From positions 1 to 27,248 of the IMG/VR virus record IMGVR_UViG_3300025466_000147: a stretch of 27,248 nt of DNA; one strand, 5' to 3'. The position numbers and the translations under genes were made by a program. The notes below the pieces were generated by a model. That model was not told where the DNA came from. It did no database searches and worked only from the letters and a program-made list of their open reading frames with translations. This DNA is from a virus. The first letter of the stretch is position 1. The number at the start of each line of letters is the position of its first letter. Shown here piece after piece: positions 9,201-19,700 of the stretch.

Positions 9201-12200
9201 ATGCACGATTGATAAACATGCTTTGGCGAGGACGAATATTGATGCCATATGCTTGTGCTGGAGTTAATGCAGGATCTGGGACAGTATTGCCCACAGAATC
9301 TTGACCAGCTAAACTATCAATTAATTTTTTCTCAATTGAGATAGGGATTTCACTCTTGGGATTGCCCTCTTGCACCAATGCATATTCATTATGAATTAAC
9401 ATAGGATTTGAATTTATACATTCAATGTGTAAGACACTATTTTGACCAGTTAACAAATTGTTAACATTATATAATGCCAATGTATCATTGCGTAATACTG
9501 TGGCATAGCTAATACCCTGAGCTTGTGGATTTTCAATTGCTGTTGTGATACTGTATACGCTATTTAATTTGCCAGCAACTGTATTAATTGTAGTTTTGTT
9601 TATAACCCAAAAATAATATTTTATATTCACAGCGCCGGTTGGGCCAACACTACCATATGTGCTGTAGGCAGAATTGTTGATATAGACCGGAGTTCCATTG
9701 CCACCTGCAGCCACATACTGACTTGGTAATACTGAACTTTCAACCCATTCGTAGACTAAAATTTGGCTTCCAGGAAATACTCTACCCCATTGGTTTAATC
9801 TATAGATAAGTGTATCTTGTTCATAGTCAATGTATCGTACCGTATCAAGATTCCACCATATCTTACCAACTTGTTGTGGTCCCCAATGGTAGTCTGCGAT
9901 TGTGCTACTAGTGCCAGCATTGTATAATGCAGGATCTTTAGTTAATCGGTAATCAATATCAACACTAACAGAATTTAATACCTTACCTTTTGCCGGGTCA
10001 ATGTAATCCAATGCGGTTGAAATAACATTATTGGTTTTATCAAAAATAAATGTTCTGCCAATGCTGTTAATATCAACTTTAGCCGACTGCTGTCTTGTTC
10101 TATCCCAAGTTGCACCATTGTATGTGTATACTGCCCAACCAGTTGAGCCTGTGTTAGTATCGTTATTGACCCATACGCGGTCACCAACTAACCAAGTAAT
10201 TCCAGAAATTGGATTTCCTGTTCCACTATAGGTATCAACTATCATAGAAGTAAGATTATATACAGATCCTAATCCTGTTAATGTACTTCCAGAACCAATA
10301 ATTGCCTTGGTACTTTGTAAAATAACTGTTACACCAGTGGTATTAGGAATTGCCACCACTTGATATAAGCCATTGTAATTACTATTAAAGTTTTGTAATA
10401 CAAATGTATCACCAATGTTAAAACTATGTGTTGTATTAAAGGTTAACTGTGCATACGAATCTAAAGTATATGTTAATTTAGTTGCTGTTAACCCAGTACT
10501 TACAACACGATAAACATTCCAGGTGCCATCGAAATCTTTTGCTACCCAAATTTTACTACCTGTGATTAATGTAGGTAATGTAGTAATAGTAGAAATATCA
10601 AAAATTTGATAATCAACATCGCCAAGATTTACATAACCACATGTGGGCAAATCTGCTGAGTACTCATCTGTTGAATTTCTATTATTGTATATTGTTGTTG
10701 TAGTACTAGAGATATTACTGGAATTATATACATTAGATGTTACTGTATTCCCTGTAACAGCCAAATTAACAATAATATTACCGGTGTTGTAGTTGTTAGT
10801 TGTTGTAAAAGCAACCGGGTTGGTCATAAACACACTTTGATCGAGTACAAATTCGGTATATTGATTACTACTAATACCACCATATTGACCGACACGGAAT
10901 GCCCATTCTTCATAAATTCCAAGTTCGCTACTAACAGTATCAAATGTAGATTTAGTTAATGCTGTGATAGAATTGTGTGTACCTTTTTGGTGTATGTATC
11001 CTTGATAGAATTTAGTCTGTGTAGGAATACTAATACCTAGATTACTTAAGAACGGACGTTCACGGAATCCGATTAAGCCAGCACTAAATATTTGAAAATT
11101 TTCATCTTGCGGGGGATTATCAACATCATAAATGTGTTGGAATATTTGCGCATTATGACCAAAACTTGGTAATAAACCTGTTTGTATATCAGATAAACTT
11201 ATTTGCGTCCAGTCCGACAGATTAAATGTTTGGCTAGCTGTAGTGTTATTGGGCGCAGTATAGTAACTACCATTGTAGGTAACGATATCGCCTTGACGAT
11301 AATCAACTCCGGATTGCCAACTACTAATAGTTGGATTACTGTAAACATATCCAGCCGGACTTAATGCACCTGTCCAGGCGCCAGTTTTTGCACCATTGAT
11401 TTTTAATCTAAACTGACGAGTTCCTTGTTCGGGAATATATAGTATGTCGCCAAAATTATCAACGTTATCAAAAATTAATGAATTTTCGTAACTAATTAAA
11501 TCTAACCGAGCAAATGCAATCCCAGTAACACCATCAACAGTCGAAATAGAAAATTTATTTCCCAATGGCCCATTTGCTGTCGTTGGATAGTCGGTTCTAA
11601 TAATTTCAAACTTATTACTCTTGATAGGAGTAAAGTTTGTTGATAGCAAACGACTTCCGTTAGGAAGGTTAGTAATTTCGTCAACTATTGTACCAGTTGT
11701 TTGTATCAGCAATCGGTCAAATATAGGATTTAGTACTATAATAGTACCCAATGCCCAATTTTGTTGTACCCAGAATAAAAACTCCCGTACACTCAATGAC
11801 CAGTCTCGAGTTTGTTCTAAATCAGCATCAAATATACTAAAACTAAAGCCCTGGCTAACTAGATAACGTTGATAACTAATTAAGAAATCTGCTACCTGTT
11901 GGGAAGAAGTAAATGTAGTACCATACGGTATAGTCATCGGTGTTGTACTACCAGTTTTATATACTTTTACAGTTAGATCGTTAACCAAAATAGTACTACT
12001 TTGATTATTTGCTACGCTAGGCAAAATAGTAAAGAACGGATACAACGTATCATAACCAGCAACACTATATCCTGTTTCTGTTTTAGTTATAATTACACCA
12101 CTATAGGTAATTGACTTAACTGGTACAGGTTTGCCAAGATATACTGTATAATTTCCGTCAGGGATAATAATACTAGCGTTGGTACTGCCGGGACTAGTCT

Positions 12201-15200
12201 GTTCTGCTGTTACAGTAATTAAATTTTGGTCTGTAAAGCCGCCAACACGATAGGATAATTGTACGTCAAAATTTGTAAAATAATTTTCAATTTTACTAAC
12301 AGGATCCATACCAAGATTTTTAATTGAGTCGGAGATCCAGTTTAAGTACCCAGCGGTGCGTAGTATGGTATCAGGGTTGCTAACAGTATCTCCATTGACC
12401 TTTAATAGGCTTGGGGAAATTGTTTGATTATTAGAATTAGTAAATTGACCAGTGATTGGATTTTGATAAAATCTACTTAGATCAATTTGTGTACTAAAGT
12501 ATTCTGCTGGACGTGCCAGTGCTAGTGCTTGTTGTACCGCATATAGATAATCGCTACTACGGCGCCAGGCGGATTCCACTGGGCCTTGATGGCCAACCTG
12601 GAAGGCATCGCCAGCATCAACAGTATTCATTTGACGTATCAATTGAGCTTCAACAGGATTTAATAGATTGCCGGCAGAGTCCACAGGAATAAAATTAACC
12701 AACCCGGGGCGAGCAAAATGTACATTGGTATAAGCAACAGAATTACCACCGTTCCAAATATATCCAGCTTCTAGATCTTCCCATAATGTTGTATTGCCAT
12801 TGGTATAAGGTGCTGCGCCATACCGATCTGTCCACCAAGTTGGTTTACTAACAAAGCCTAACATTTCCCAAGGAGCAAGGTGCGGCTGATCGGTATCAAA
12901 CCAATACTTATAAACGGCACGCCAACTTCCTTGTAGGAAGCTACCATCAACAGAGTCTGTAAATTTACTGTAATTCCATGTCCACGGATTATTGGCATTA
13001 TACCAAGAATTAGTAGTGTAATCAATGTTATTACTGCCAACCCACTGTAGGAAATTTTGTGTTAATAGTTGTGTCCATTCAGATAGACTGTATCCTGTTG
13101 TTCTAAAACGACCCGGTACAGTATCATATGGATTTAAAATGTTTGTTGTTGTATAATTTATTTTAATGTTGTTATAGATACGGCGTTCAAGTTCTAACAA
13201 ATAGTCGTCGCGGAAGTCGTTGAATGCCGGAGTAATACTTCCGTCGTGACCACGAATGACCATAATTGGGGTTTGGTATGTTGTATCCAGGTACTTTGCC
13301 GGAGGATAGGCCTGATCCAATCCTAACTTAGACGGAGTTTCAGGAATATAATTTCCGTCAGTGTTGTTATAGTCGTCAATTACAATAGTATCACCTATTA
13401 CTAGGGGAACATTAATTATAATTTCTGGTGTTAACTGATTGAACGAAAAATCAATACCGTTAGCAACTAATTGTGTACCATTTAGATATACTAAAACTGC
13501 GCGGTTGCTTAATTTTGTGGTATTAAAAATACTAGTAATCTCATAATGAGTTTGTCTAGAGTTAAGAACACTATATGTAATAGATGTGTAGTTGTTGCCT
13601 TGCGGGACCATATCGCTATAATACCAAGGAAAGCTATTATTTTTAACTGCATTAATATTTTGTAGTATCGTATCAACACCAGATTTTGAATTATTATAAT
13701 CCAATGTAGTCAAAGTAGTACATAAATTTAAAAATTTATTTTTAAAACGTTGATATTCTTTACGTGCCAGTGTTATTCCGTTAACAAAATTGACCACAGG
13801 ATCAGTTAAAAATGTCATTCCGTATATCAACGGACTACTTTGTTGTAATAAGGTACCACCCTGCGCTTTTAAATATCTATCTTGATTGGGAATAGCAGTT
13901 GTTGGACTAACTGCGGTATTTTCTATTAGTTTATTGTAATGAGTTCTAAGTTGTCCCAATGTAATTGCTGTCGGAACACTTCCAACATTAGTTTTAACTG
14001 TTGGGAATTTTTGATTTAGTGAGTTATAATCAAGATTCTTTGGAATTTCATAATAGCCAATATTGCTTTTTGTTGAACTAAGTATTGCCACATCAATCTT
14101 GTCTCCAATTGCAGGCAAATTAGTTAATGTAATAACATAGTAAACACCATAATTTATAAGTTGATAATCTGTATTAGGATTTAATAAAGTATTGTTTAAA
14201 TAGACTTTAAGGTGGGGCATCGACGTTACTGCATCAGGTAATATGTCAACTTGTACAAAAGCATATGATCCGCTAGAAACAACTTTATCCACCGGATAGA
14301 TAGCTGTAACATCTGTCGCAATGTCAAGAACATATCCTTCAAAGAATTTAGTTATAATTTGATATTGTGCATTGGGTTCAATACTTTCAACCCATGTATT
14401 CAATTTGGTTGTACTCGTTAAACTATTATTTTTAACGATATATCCTGAACTAGTATTAACCGTAGTTGAGCTATTGTAACTAAATGAATCTGAGTCATAA
14501 TAACTTGTAAAAACAATGTCGCCAATGTTGTTAAAATTTTGGTATGCTAAAGGAAATCCAAGTATTGAATCGTCGGTCCCTGTGACTACAGGATACCCAA
14601 ATATTTTATTTCCAATAAATGTTGTGCCAGGATAAACGGTGGTGTCGCTAAAACTATACCCGTCGGCGTCAACTAAATCAAATAGTGGTGCTTGTTGTAC
14701 TGATAATTTTGCCTGGCTATCGTGCCAGTTAGTTCCATCAAACCAAAAAGTTTTACCACTGTTTGTAGTACCTTGTGTAACTATTACGCACTCACCGTCA
14801 ACAATTGGATCGTCTGTAGTTTCAAGTAGTCGTAAAAATACTTGACTGTTGATCGTTTGAAAATCTACTTGCCATACTTTATTTTTAATTAATTGATCAT
14901 AGTCGTTGGCAAAAATTACTCGCATGCCTTGTGTAAGAGTTGCGCCATCTAATGACTTTGGTACTGGGTATGTTTGCGGACCCTCAATTTTAATAAATGC
15001 ATCAGTTACTGCAAACGTAATTAAATTAACACTATTTTTAGCCTGTTGGCCAAAGTTATATAATTGTAAATTGGGTTCAAACTCAATGATAGCACGACGA
15101 CCAGAAATATTAGGACCATAGTCAATTTCAGTTTGATTATAGGTGGCAGTAGCGTCTAATACGTCTCGATGAAACCAACGATTACTACGAGACCACGGAT

Positions 15201-16749
15201 TACAATCAAGGCTACTACGATTAACAGTAATGTAATCAGGGGTAGTTGCAATGTTTTCCCCAAATGACTCTGGAATGACTAGTTGTGCTACCGGAACCAA
15301 CACAATTCCTGTTCCAACTCCTTCGACATAATATTCATTGTTGGCATAAGTTGCTGGTGTTACTAGAGAATCAAATTGAATTTTTAGTCCGTTAGTAAAA
15401 TTAATTCCGTTAGGACTTATATAACCAACTTTCCTAATGATATCTGTATCAATATTAATTGGTGAACTTAGATTATCAACTAATTTTATTTCGCCAACAA
15501 AACTAGGATTAACTGAGTCTTGATAATACAAATAATCCTCAGTAGCAGTTATTGTTGGAACCTGTTGATAATTGTAATTAGTATCTAACCAAAATTCCTG
15601 TGACGCATAAGTTTTACCCGACGTAACAAATAATTTTTGTTGCGGCGAAACTGTGAGAGACTCTGTAATTTGAATTATGTAATCGCCTATGTTAGTTGGA
15701 ACTAAATTTATCTTCCAAACACTTGGTCTATTAGTCCCGGGTACTACACCAGAAAAAGGTGTAGAGGGACTATCAAATGCTTCTGTTATTGTATCAAAAC
15801 TGGAATGATCTAATAACCCCGCAGCTTCCCAATTAGTTGGATCTGTGGTATTATTAATGAAAATAAATGTTTTGCCTTGAAGTTGGTTAGTAATGCCATC
15901 TAAGCCTTCAGGAAAACGACCAAGGAATTCACTGAGTAATACGTTTTGTATATCGCTATAATTAAATGTCACTGCGGCATTTACACTTGCTACAGTTGGC
16001 ATTCCTATATAAAAGTCTTGTGCTGTTTTTAATGGGACGTTAAATGTTATAGCACCGGTGCTGGCACCATTGTTAGTAACTCCAAAAATCTCACGTGTAC
16101 TGATACTAGGTACATTAGGATCTACTCCGTTAATTCCCGGTTTGCTTTGAATCCAAAAATTATGCCCAGGCTGATTAATATTGAAGGTATATGTACCCCC
16201 ACGAACCAATGTCAATTGTTGGTTAGGGTGACTAGTTATACCGCTAAATGTATATCCATTAACTGTATTATTTCTATTAACTGTATAATTACCTGCTAAT
16301 GGTGTATTAGCCGATGTAACTACTACCGGCACCGGGCCATTGGGCAACCAGTAGTAGTTGTGATAATTTACAAATTTATCATAATCAAAGTGACCGTTAT
16401 AGTTATAACTTGTATTAGAAAATAAACGATTATGATTATCGTTAACACCACCATTATTTTTAACACTTTGTAGTAGGTCAAGATAGTTACTATTTAAAAC
16501 AATATCGCCATTGGCATCTTTAACAACTACACTAGGTTCAAGTTGATAATGTGCTCTATCTGTAGTAGGTTCAGGTACATAATTATCACCCAATTTATAA
16601 GTCGGGGCAAATGTTCGACCAATATATCCATTAACTGGAACATTTACTGCGTCGGCAGTTAATTGGTCTACTGTAGCGCCAAGGAATCGTCGGTTAGTTG
16701 ATGATCTAAATGTCTCAGGTAAAAAATTAAGTGTATTAATTATAGCCAT
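6223..16749 (-). CDS. Giant virion protein, probable gp7-like baseplate wedge (3508 aa)
   Basis: It follows gp6 by 4 nt, the position of gp7 in T4 (T4 gp7 is 1032 aa), so it is probably a peripheral baseplate wedge protein; direct similarity to gp7 is not claimed. Residues 8-75 (NFLPETFRSSTNRRFLGAT, GYIGRTFAPTYK, YQLEPSVVVKD) and 119-140 (HFDYDKFVNYHNYYWLPNGP) are the type conserved among marine T4-like wedge proteins. Residues about 164-263 look cupredoxin-like. About 1160-1420 holds conserved blocks (RGHDGS, DFRDDYLLELERRIYNNIK, KPTWWTDRYG, DYLYAVQQALALARPAEYF). W1811, W3182 and W3307 start three short repeats of W..N/G..Y/I..G..V.Y.G..Y type. About 2847-2922 has Gly-rich SGTGY/GGGGTGA repeats. 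There is no Shine-Dalgarno, so translation is probably coupled to gp6. Confidence 0.85.
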   Translation of the reverse strand: MAIINTLNFLPETFRSSTNRRFLGATVDQLTADAVNVPVNGYIGRTFAPTYKLGDNYVPEPTTDRAHYQLEPSVVVKDANGDIVLNSNYLDLLQSVKNNGGVNDNHNRLFSNTSYNYNGHFDYDKFVNYHNYYWLPNGPVPVVVTSANTPLAGNYTVNRNNTVNGYTFSGITSHPNQQLTLVRGGTYTFNINQPGHNFWIQSKPGINGVDPNVPSISTREIFGVTNNGASTGAITFNVPLKTAQDFYIGMPTVASVNAAVTFNYSDIQNVLLSEFLGRFPEGLDGITNQLQGKTFIFINNTTDPTNWEAAGLLDHSSFDTITEAFDSPSTPFSGVVPGTNRPSVWKINLVPTNIGDYIIQITESLTVSPQQKLFVTSGKTYASQEFWLDTNYNYQQVPTITATEDYLYYQDSVNPSFVGEIKLVDNLSSPINIDTDIIRKVGYISPNGINFTNGLKIQFDSLVTPATYANNEYYVEGVGTGIVLVPVAQLVIPESFGENIATTPDYITVNRSSLDCNPWSRSNRWFHRDVLDATATYNQTEIDYGPNISGRRAIIEFEPNLQLYNFGQQAKNSVNLITFAVTDAFIKIEGPQTYPVPKSLDGATLTQGMRVIFANDYDQLIKNKVWQVDFQTINSQVFLRLLETTDDPIVDGECVIVTQGTTNSGKTFWFDGTNWHDSQAKLSVQQAPLFDLVDADGYSFSDTTVYPGTTFIGNKIFGYPVVTGTDDSILGFPLAYQNFNNIGDIVFTSYYDSDSFSYNSSTTVNTSSGYIVKNNSLTSTTKLNTWVESIEPNAQYQIITKFFEGYVLDIATDVTAIYPVDKVVSSGSYAFVQVDILPDAVTSMPHLKVYLNNTLLNPNTDYQLINYGVYYVITLTNLPAIGDKIDVAILSSTKSNIGYYEIPKNLDYNSLNQKFPTVKTNVGSVPTAITLGQLRTHYNKLIENTAVSPTTAIPNQDRYLKAQGGTLLQQSSPLIYGMTFLTDPVVNFVNGITLARKEYQRFKNKFLNLCTTLTTLDYNNSKSGVDTILQNINAVKNNSFPWYYSDMVPQGNNYTSITYSVLNSRQTHYEITSIFNTTKLSNRAVLVYLNGTQLVANGIDFSFNQLTPEIIINVPLVIGDTIVIDDYNNTDGNYIPETPSKLGLDQAYPPAKYLDTTYQTPIMVIRGHDGSITPAFNDFRDDYLLELERRIYNNIKINYTTTNILNPYDTVPGRFRTTGYSLSEWTQLLTQNFLQWVGSNNIDYTTNSWYNANNPWTWNYSKFTDSVDGSFLQGSWRAVYKYWFDTDQPHLAPWEMLGFVSKPTWWTDRYGAAPYTNGNTTLWEDLEAGYIWNGGNSVAYTNVHFARPGLVNFIPVDSAGNLLNPVEAQLIRQMNTVDAGDAFQVGHQGPVESAWRRSSDYLYAVQQALALARPAEYFSTQIDLSRFYQNPITGQFTNSNNQTISPSLLKVNGDTVSNPDTILRTAGYLNWISDSIKNLGMDPVSKIENYFTNFDVQLSYRVGGFTDQNLITVTAEQTSPGSTNASIIIPDGNYTVYLGKPVPVKSITYSGVIITKTETGYSVAGYDTLYPFFTILPSVANNQSSTILVNDLTVKVYKTGSTTPMTIPYGTTFTSSQQVADFLISYQRYLVSQGFSFSIFDADLEQTRDWSLSVREFLFWVQQNWALGTIIVLNPIFDRLLIQTTGTIVDEITNLPNGSRLLSTNFTPIKSNKFEIIRTDYPTTANGPLGNKFSISTVDGVTGIAFARLDLISYENSLIFDNVDNFGDILYIPEQGTRQFRLKINGAKTGAWTGALSPAGYVYSNPTISSWQSGVDYRQGDIVTYNGSYYTAPNNTTASQTFNLSDWTQISLSDIQTGLLPSFGHNAQIFQHIYDVDNPPQDENFQIFSAGLIGFRERPFLSNLGISIPTQTKFYQGYIHQKGTHNSITALTKSTFDTVSSELGIYEEWAFRVGQYGGISSNQYTEFVLDQSVFMTNPVAFTTTNNYNTGNIIVNLAVTGNTVTSNVYNSSNISSTTTTIYNNRNSTDEYSADLPTCGYVNLGDVDYQIFDISTITTLPTLITGSKIWVAKDFDGTWNVYRVVSTGLTATKLTYTLDSYAQLTFNTTHSFNIGDTFVLQNFNSNYNGLYQVVAIPNTTGVTVILQSTKAIIGSGSTLTGLGSVYNLTSMIVDTYSGTGNPISGITWLVGDRVWVNNDTNTGSTGWAVYTYNGATWDRTRQQSAKVDINSIGRTFIFDKTNNVISTALDYIDPAKGKVLNSVSVDIDYRLTKDPALYNAGTSSTIADYHWGPQQVGKIWWNLDTVRYIDYEQDTLIYRLNQWGRVFPGSQILVYEWVESSVLPSQYVAAGGNGTPVYINNSAYSTYGSVGPTGAVNIKYYFWVINKTTINTVAGKLNSVYSITTAIENPQAQGISYATVLRNDTLALYNVNNLLTGQNSVLHIECINSNPMLIHNEYALVQEGNPKSEIPISIEKKLIDSLAGQDSVGNTVPDPALTPAQAYGINIRPRQSMFINRALALRNYLTMVNTNLLSYPIVELKLSTTLNSEEPTPHTDSGLYSLTVASFAELTYVNTATLSPGYGTLVSNDETNLGKWAIYTWSGTIWELSQLQSYKTNLYWSKIDWYETGYDYTVAPNVTVANRLELGKLTLTPNTYIKVLNNGNSQFEVYYVDNTLTQNLIGIQNGTIQISTGTIPSLELRQILLAVQNEIFVNDLADKYNQLFFTMVKYALSEQKNIEWAFKTSFLSATQYIRALTQYPSYIPDNQDYYLDYIKEVKPYRTTIREFVVDYQGIDSYSGDVSDFDLPPYYDANVGYYRSPNSEQPYDDATLTSGVYNQWNNNYKYQVVDVMIENSGTGYSIVPQVVISGGGGTGAEGYATLNGSGGIGNIIITKSGSRYTSTPTIIINGIGTGARARAVLRNVFDGNNTGHNLVRSIQTTLKFDRVSYTSSNTFVFWDTVTSSNIGDVIPTNTIVVLDNKFYRLDSNYTVDAEVTFPVTDITQVYAGDFDNANDRIVAHQGNVDLTLTQPGLNYPGVVVDGNTFTGNVYDSLIQSRYTDSLGINPSNIIIDGGEYVDRFESYAPEEFVPGRMYDSLNLTVQDTDHLAFRLLNDMNQLSSSYRIARANITTLTSNLNLTDTSILVANASILPEPNPAQNQPGVVFINGEKIIYWRNYALENKVSWSANAVIATNSLITHSGNLYLTTGNVYASYFANITSNVTEVLANTITQIRRAVDGTSPQLVHAMDSQVVDSSIQQLIPGSANSNVVLSHTTVYTVADQPSLGVVLNGNISGNIGDVITQTQTVDLWQANKNIALGQLVYYSGNSYTVTGNVYGTTFSSISSNVTLAFAGNTTNISTMTLLETVTNQKLIPVILTAGAIAGAPIQYDSGTVTGTTGTYDAFSTDPEYEFGPGGIPPYDATIEYNGGGDGFDNTVGTVHINGVDTGIYLTNYYILGMVDADAQITVTAGSRVTQSNVWYTSGISTPTNGLPLVNSTTVQAEFLKASRYY
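7985..8210 (-). other. Gly-rich tandem motif in the giant protein
   Basis: About residues 2847-2922. Two copies of a motif of the form SG-(T/S)-(G/R)-Y-(S/T)-x3-P-x-(V/I)-x-I-x-G-x-G-T-GA are seen: SGTGYSIVPQVVISGGGGTG and SGSRYTSTPTIIINGIGTGA, separated by a YATLNGSGGIGNI linker. Such beta-rich repeats are common in phage baseplate and fibre proteins. Boundaries are approximate. Confidence 0.6.
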
Positions 16750-16753
16750 ATTA

Positions 16754-19700
16754 TTATGATATTAAAGTAGTTCCAAGATTAAGTTGTGCGGCTGTTACTG
16801 CACTAATGATATCCACATTGTCGACAGTAGCGGCGCTGGTAATGATTTCCCACGGCTCAGCATTGATTTGAAAATAGTTACCAAATACTAAATTATCGTT
16901 GGCCGGTACAATTAAGACGCTAGCAATATTAGGTACTAAAGTAGTGTGTAAGTATGCGGCTAACTCACTGAAGTAAAACGATTCACCAAAATCCCAATTA
17001 TTAATATCAAAATATGTGTTAATTGCATTGATAACCTGTGTCTTAACTTCGTTAGCAGTAATACTAACCGCAGGGTTAATAACTACCTGGAAACGAGCAC
17101 GTAAGTTAGCATCAGCTTTGGCACCAAATAATGGCTTGAATTTAGCGGGATTATAAATTAAACTATCGCTAGTGGCTTTATAATCGTCGAGTTTACTATA
17201 GGCAATTTCTAAACTACTTGAAGTTGGCGGCACCGGTTCTGAGATAGTGCCAGTTAAATCACGCAACCAGTTTAGATAACTTATGGCATATTCAGCAGTT
17301 AGAATATATAAGTCGATTAAATTTACACTTGTTGGATCTATACGATTTTTACCAGGACTATTATGTTTGTATTGGAAATAAAGTCCACTACGACTAACGG
17401 CTGTATTTGCTACAATAGAATATAAATCTGGATTATCGGGCACACCGGTCATTTGAGTTTCCGGACTACTTACATATACCTGTTTAGGATTAACATATCC
17501 GTCGGCCTCAGTATGAACATTGTAAATATTCCATATAACATCTTGTCCAATTGGTATACTTGTATTTAACACCGGATTAATCTTTAAAATCTTAATAAGA
17601 TCTTGAATTGTAGATCCAAGTCGACTATCATAAACTTTAACAGCAGGGTCAAAGTAGAAATTTGTTTCTGCTGCGCTAGCAAATACATAAGACAAGTTAC
17701 GAGACTGAACATTATACAATCCAGCATTATAAGTAAACTTTAATAACCAATTGGTGCTTGTACCAATATCAGCTGGTTTGATATTGGTCCATTGTTGATT
17801 TACTTGATCATATATTAGACCAAAATTAACCTTGGCAGCAATTTGAGTAGCAATGGTTGTAATTAGTGTACCGCTTAGATCATTTTTAAATAAAGGTATA
17901 ATAGATTTTACAACAGACCCAGTGGGTACGTTCATACCAAAATATACCTGTGTATTGCTTACTGTATTAGTAACTGATGAATAGAATGTTGTGGCATTGG
18001 CATGCACGTTAGTTAAGAACTGTATGCTTGCTCCGGTTGCTACATATTTTAAATTACCGCTTGCACCTGTACTAACATGTATTACATTTCCGTTATAAGT
18101 TAAGTTGCCATAACTGCTAGAGGTTGAATTGCCTGTTTGAACAAAAGTAATATTACTGTGTGTTGGCGTATATCTTTCGTAGTTAGCATAATAGTAGTTA
18201 GACATTTCTGTACTATTAATAATAGGAATGATGTCATTGTAAATTGCTGAATAGATATCGTTTGTAGTTAAGAAACTAAATGTTTCAGAACTAATAGAAC
18301 TATTAGTAGAAATCATCCCATCGGCAGCAAAAATATTGGTGCTACTAAAACTACTATTTGGATCAAGAGTATCTAAATATAAACTTACACCAGAACTAAT
18401 ACGGTTAACTGCTTTGATTTTTTGTATACTAGTAAATGATGTCAGCGGGAAGATTTGATAGTCTTCGGCAGTAATCATACGATTTTGTGTGTAGTATTGC
18501 TGTGGTGCGTAGGTTTTAATACTGTTCAAACTTTGAGTAGCAGTAGCGTTGGTTACAGTATATTTTAAACTAGCAACAATCGTTAAAGTTTGATTTACAC
18601 TATTGACATCAATGTAAGGAATAGCCACAGTAACACTTGACATATCGTCGGGTGTTACGCTATAGGCATTGCCGTTACTAGTGCGGAAATAAAATCTAAA
18701 TGCTCCTTGCGGAATATTAGCAAACGAGCCATCGCCAAAGACTAAATTAACTTGATCGTTGTTTAATGTATTAACCTGATAGAGGTTTTTATTAGTTGAT
18801 TGATTATAAACAACATTGATGCCAGGTAATGCTGGTACCTGTGCCCATAGAGTTTGAACGCTGCTATTGACATTTAAACTATACAACCAATGATCGGTGT
18901 TATTAATATTGTTTGTAGTAACAGGAACAAAATTATTTGGAATAGCATTTTGAATAGTAAAGTTTGTAGCTTGTAGTGTGCCTTGCTTAAAGTACAAGAA
19001 GAAACCTGTGTTGTTACTACCATTACCATTGTTATCGTTACGATATAGAACGTTAAATTGTCCAAGGGCAGTTGGGTCTCGTTCGTAAATGTATGTTTGG
19101 CCCAGTGTTGTTGCACTAACCGCTTCAAAGCGTGTTGTTGTATTCTGAATAGGAACTGCAAATGGTGCAACAGGTAAACTGTTGGTATTTAAACTTACAC
19201 TATACTCATCGGTCTGCACACCATTGATTACTTGACTATTACCGGGTTTACCAATGGCTTGCCCAGTAACTAATGCAGAATTTAAAACTGTGGTAAATTG
19301 CTCTAACCAATTATCGTTAGTTACATCATTCCAATTAATAACAGTATTAGACAGATTAACGCCATTGCTATCTGTAACACTTTCAGTAGTACTGATACTA
19401 TCAAATTTAATTAGACCACTTGCACTAGTTGTGCGAGTAGGATTGTAGCTCAACATACGAGCTAATTTTAATATACTGTCACGACGCTGTGCTGTATCAA
19501 TAAAGTTTTCACGTGCATTTAAATCTGTACGGAAAGCAAGACTTTGTCCTAAGAATGCAATCATATCTATTAGGGCTAGATATTCTGAGCTTTCTAGGAA
19601 ATCATTAAATGATTCTGGGTAGTAAGTCTGCAAATAGTTAATCATACTATTACGCAGAGTTTCAAAGTCGTAGCTAGTAAAATCGGCGTTGGTAAAGCTC

